From assembly GCF_000341345.1 (NCBI RefSeq), contig NC_020302.1:1406075-1470074 (forward strand): a DNA stretch of 64,000 bases. Direction: 5' to 3'. How positions within the stretch are numbered: position 1 is the first letter of the stretch; each line of letters opens with the position of its first letter. The position numbers and the translations under genes were made by a program. The notes beneath the pieces are model-generated. The model searched no databases. It saw only the letters and a list, made by a program, of their open reading frames with translations, and was not told the DNA's origin. Of the stretch, positions 61,238 through 64,000 are shown one piece after another. This DNA is from Corynebacterium halotolerans YIM 70093 = DSM 44683 (GTDB taxonomy: Bacteria > Actinomycetota > Actinomycetes > Mycobacteriales > Mycobacteriaceae).

Positions 61238-61693
61238 ATGGTCAGGTATTCTGCGGTCGCCGTCGGCACGGACGGTTCCGATTCCTCTCTGCAGGCGGTG
61301 CGCACCGCCGCCAGCCTCGCCCACGTCTATGAGGCCAAGCTGGTGATCATCTGCGCCTGGTACAGCAACACCGGCTCGCTGCTGAACACGCCCAGCAGCG
61401 AGACCTCCGTCCTGCCGGTGGTCAGCGAGGATCTCGCCGACGAGTACCTCGCCGAGGCCCGCAGCGTCGCGGAGTCCGAGGGTGCCACGCTGATCGAGTC
61501 CCGCAAGGTCCCGGGTGCCCCCGCCAACGTGCTCACCACGGTGGTCGACGACGCGGACATCGATCTGCTGGTCGTCGGCAACAAGGGCATCAACTCCCTG
61601 ACCGGCCGACTCTTCGGCAACATCCCCACGGATGTGGCACGCCGGTCCACCGTCGACGTGATGATCGTCAACACCGACGACCCGCGTTCCTGA
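61238..61693 (+). CDS. Universal stress protein (UspA family), copy 1
   Basis: A 151-residue soluble protein with the UspA fold: AVAVGTDGSDSSLQAVRTAA at the start and VVGNKGINSLTGRLFGNIP with the ATP-binding G-x2-G-x9-G pattern, ending STVDVMIVNT. It is probably an ATP-binding stress regulator. Preceded by GAAAGGAC ribosome site. The next gene is a clear paralogue 62 bases downstream. Confidence 0.93.
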   Translation: MVRYSAVAVGTDGSDSSLQAVRTAASLAHVYEAKLVIICAWYSNTGSLLNTPSSETSVLPVVSEDLADEYLAEARSVAESEGATLIESRKVPGAPANVLTTVVDDADIDLLVVGNKGINSLTGRLFGNIPTDVARRSTVDVMIVNTDDPRS

Positions 61694-61755
61694 CGCCGAA
61701 ACGTTGTTAAACTGACACCAACAACCCGCACACGAGGAAAGGTCCGTACGGTCCA

Positions 61756-62199
61756 ATGAGCGAGAACTACAGCAAGATCGTCGTCGGCACAGACGGCTCG
61801 AAGTCCTCCATGCTCGCTGTCGAGCGCGCCGCAAAGATCGCCGCCGCCTTCGATGCGACCCTGATCATCGGCTGCGCCTACTACGAGAACAAGGAGGAGG
61901 CCTCCAAGACGCTGCGCCAGGACTCGGTCACCATCCTCGGTGATGACACCGCCCAGCAGAATCTGGCGGACGCCAGCGACAACGCCCGCGGCGCCGGCGC
62001 CACCAAGATCGAGACCACCGTCCGCGCGGGCGCCCCGGTGGAGGCGCTCATGCAGATCGTCAACGACACCAACGCCGATCTGCTCGTGGTGGGCAACCGC
62101 GGCATCAACTCGCTGACCGGTCGACTGCTCGGCTCCGTGCCGGCCGACGTCGCCCGCCAGTCCGACTGCGACGTCATGATCGTCCACACCATCGCCTAA
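61756..62199 (+). CDS. Universal stress protein (UspA family), copy 2
   Basis: A 147-residue paralogue: KIVVGTDGSKSSMLAVERAA and VVGNRGINSLTGRLLGSVPADVA, with the same Gly-rich ATP site. Between the copies is a possible promoter (TTAAACT near 61707) and a ribosome site (AGGAAAGG). A strong terminator follows. Confidence 0.93.
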   Translation: MSENYSKIVVGTDGSKSSMLAVERAAKIAAAFDATLIIGCAYYENKEEASKTLRQDSVTILGDDTAQQNLADASDNARGAGATKIETTVRAGAPVEALMQIVNDTNADLLVVGNRGINSLTGRLLGSVPADVARQSDCDVMIVHTIA

Positions 62200-62217
62200 A
62201 GTCGCGCACCGTGCGAG

Positions 62218-62242
62218 AAAGGGCCCCTGAGGGGCCCTTTTT
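62218..62242. terminator. Terminator between universal stress gene and HelD/HelR gene
   Basis: AAAGGGCCCC-TGA-GGGGCCCTTT followed by TT. A symmetric stem between convergent genes that can serve both strands. Confidence 0.9.
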
Positions 62243-62257
62243 CTGTTTGTCCGCCGG

Positions 62258-64000
62258 CTACTCCGGCAGCTCACCGATCACGGTCAGTGTCTGCGTGGCC
62301 CGGGTGACCGCCACGTAGAGATCCTGCCAGCCCTGCGGGGAACGATCCACGATCTCGCCCGGCTCGACGACGACCACGTGGTCGAACTCGAGGCCCTTGA
62401 TGCCGGAGACGTTGCCGGCGTCGATGACCGCGACGAGGCGCTCCGCTTCCTCCGCGTCCACCGTGTCGCCCCCGAAACCCAGGGACTCCGGATCCGTGCC
62501 CGACGGCAGGTGGCGCACGGGGATCCCGGACTCCCGGATCGCCGTCGCGGGGGTCGCGTCCGGATCGATGCGGGCCAGGATGTGGTTGGCCACCTCCATG
62601 ATCTCGGCGGGCGTGCGGTAGTTGACCGTCAGCTTGTGGTGGCGGAACCGGCCCGAGACGAAGGGCTCGAGTGCGTCCGCCCACGTGTCGACGCCCGCGG
62701 GGGAGCCGGTCTGCGCCGTGTCACCGACCAGCGTCATCCAGCGCGAGGGGCTGCGGCGGAAGATCATCCGCCACTCCATGGGGGACAGCTCCTGCGCCTC
62801 ATCGACGATCACGTGGCCGTAGGCCCAGGTGTGGTCGGCCCGGGCCCGGTCGGCGGTGGAGCGGATGTCCCGGACCTCCTGCCGACGCGCGAGTGTCTCG
62901 GCGTCGATGACGTCGTGGGCGGAGAGGATCTCCGCCTCGAACATGTCGTCGTCGTTGTCCGTCGACCGCGAACCGGAGAGGATGTCGAGCGCCTCCTGCG
63001 CCTCGGAGACCTGCTCGCGCCACTCCTCGTTCTCCCGGGCGCGTGCCTCGTCGGGATCGGGGATACCGATGAGGACGGCGAGTTCGTCGAGCAGCGCGGC
63101 GTCGGAGGCCGCCCAGTCGCTGCCGGCGGGGCGCAGCAACGCACCGCGGGTCTCGTCGTCGTAGGCGGCCGCGGCCACGGCGATGGCGTCCTCGTCCTCG
63201 AGCAGGCCACGCAGCACCGCGCGGGGCTCCAGTTCAGGCCAGAGCCGGTCGACCAGATCCGCGACCTTCGGCTCCTCGGCGAGGTCATCGTGCAGCTGGT
63301 CGACGTCCGCCCGGGACAGCAGGTTCGCCCCGCCCAGCGGATCGGCGCCGATGCGTTCGGACATCTGCTCGGCCAGCTGGCCGATGAGGTGCTCGGCGAA
63401 GACGGGACGGGCGTCGTTGTGCGGACGGCGGGAACGGCGGGCCCGGGTGCGGGAGGCCTTGACCATCGCATCATCGACGGTCAGGGGCAGGGCGTCGACG
63501 GTGATCTCCACCGGCTCCCCGGGCAGCGACTGGTGGGCGCGGACAGCCTCGGTGAGGATGCTCACCATCTCCTCCGAACCCTTGATCTCGCGGGTCAGCA
63601 GCGACTCCGGGGCGGTGCCGCGGACCCCGGGGTAGAGCGCGCCGACGGTGGAGAGCACCACACCGGTCTCACCGAGCTCGGGCAGGACCCGCGAGATGTA
63701 GTCCAGGAAGGTGGGGTTCGGGCCGATGATGAGCACGCCGGTGGACGAGAGCAGGTCGCGCCACGTGTACATCAGGTAGGCCACGCGGTGCAGGGCGACG
63801 GCGGTCTTGCCGGTGCCGGGCCCGCCCTCGACGACCATGACGCCGCGGGTGGCGTCGCGGATGATCTCGTCCTGCTCGCGCTGGATGGTCTCCACGATGC
63901 TGCGCATGCGTCCGGTACGGGCGGCCTGGATCGCCTGGTAGAGGGCCGTCTCACCACCGACGCCCTCCCGGCCGGTCGCCGCCTGCTCACCGGAGAGCAG
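62258..64000 (-). CDS. HelD/HelR-type superfamily I helicase (RNA polymerase recycling ATPase), partial
   Basis: C-terminal 580 residues; the frame stays open to the window edge, so the N-terminal coiled-coil and start are missing. Motifs: LSGEQAATGREG, Walker A EGGPGTGKTAVALHRVAYLM, VLIIGPNPTFLDYISRVLPELGE, Walker B HVIVDEAQELSPMEWRMI, DTAQTGSPAG, and motifs V/VI GLEFDHVVVVEPGEI and LYVAVTRATQTL. This set is characteristic of HelD/HelR proteins, which release stalled RNA polymerase; some HelR confer rifamycin tolerance. Convergent with the universal stress genes. Confidence 0.9.
   Translation of the reverse strand: MLSGEQAATGREGVGGETALYQAIQAARTGRMRSIVETIQREQDEIIRDATRGVMVVEGGPGTGKTAVALHRVAYLMYTWRDLLSSTGVLIIGPNPTFLDYISRVLPELGETGVVLSTVGALYPGVRGTAPESLLTREIKGSEEMVSILTEAVRAHQSLPGEPVEITVDALPLTVDDAMVKASRTRARRSRRPHNDARPVFAEHLIGQLAEQMSERIGADPLGGANLLSRADVDQLHDDLAEEPKVADLVDRLWPELEPRAVLRGLLEDEDAIAVAAAAYDDETRGALLRPAGSDWAASDAALLDELAVLIGIPDPDEARARENEEWREQVSEAQEALDILSGSRSTDNDDDMFEAEILSAHDVIDAETLARRQEVRDIRSTADRARADHTWAYGHVIVDEAQELSPMEWRMIFRRSPSRWMTLVGDTAQTGSPAGVDTWADALEPFVSGRFRHHKLTVNYRTPAEIMEVANHILARIDPDATPATAIRESGIPVRHLPSGTDPESLGFGGDTVDAEEAERLVAVIDAGNVSGIKGLEFDHVVVVEPGEIVDRSPQGWQDLYVAVTRATQTLTVIGELPE

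Overview
The window is about 64 kb of high-GC actinobacterial chromosome. Gene content and order point to the genus Corynebacterium, near the C. glutamicum group but not identified to species. As far as I recall the C. glutamicum map, these runs follow it: ilvC, serA, leuB; a DnaQ-like exonuclease, the FAH-family oxaloacetate decarboxylase, isochorismate synthase and gltX; tRNA-Gln and tRNA-Glu; relH, ltbR and leuCD; a MutT-type hydrolase, gpsA, ddl, a DUF3515 protein, thiL, ung, a DAK2 kinase, recG, rsmD and coaD; polA, rpsA, ptsG, coaE and uvrB. Many starts have a TAnnnT hexamer 6-8 bases upstream and no ribosome-binding site, the corynebacterial leaderless arrangement.

Layout. 1-7 kb: the end of ilvC, a zinc-type CDF exporter, a DUF262/HNH protein that may be a restriction-like nuclease, a lipoprotein, then serA and leuB. 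7-8.3 kb: a frameshifted DUF222/HNH (13E12-like) repeat gene. 8.6-13.1 kb: an iron-siderophore uptake operon behind two tandem DtxR-like boxes; its binding-protein gene is frameshifted, and it ends in two unfamiliar, apparently related proteins. 13.2-22.8 kb: a second lipoprotein of the same kind, a cNMP/CBS/nucleotidyltransferase regulator coupled to an exonuclease, metabolic genes and two paralogous secreted esterases. 22.8-26.4 kb: gltX, a small HTH/DUF2975 operon, tRNA-Gln, two identical tRNA-Glu genes and, between the latter, a roughly 420-base stretch with promoter and terminator that looks like an undescribed structured RNA. 26.4-41.3 kb: alarmone hydrolase, leucine genes and a dense housekeeping block. 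41.3-42.6 kb: an intact copy of the DUF222/HNH gene. 42.7-47.3 kb: a polar amino acid ABC importer, DUF368 protein, two small exported proteins and an unusual tRNA-Leu. 47.4-64 kb: polA, a transposase remnant, rpsA, ptsG, coaE, uvrB, two universal stress proteins and a HelD/HelR-type helicase cut by the window end.

How it works together. Most of the window is core metabolism: branched-chain amino acids (ilvC, leuB, leuCD with its IclR regulator), serine, cofactors (thiL, coaD, coaE, isochorismate), cell wall (ddl), DNA repair (ung, recG, polA, uvrB), translation (gltX, tRNAs, rsmD, rpsA) and glucose uptake (ptsG). The accessory parts are the two DUF222/HNH repeats, the DUF262 protein, the iron operon tail and the transposase scrap. 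Both apparent frameshifts lie within about 1.3 kb of each other and each is explained by one missing base, so sequencing error and local decay both remain possible.
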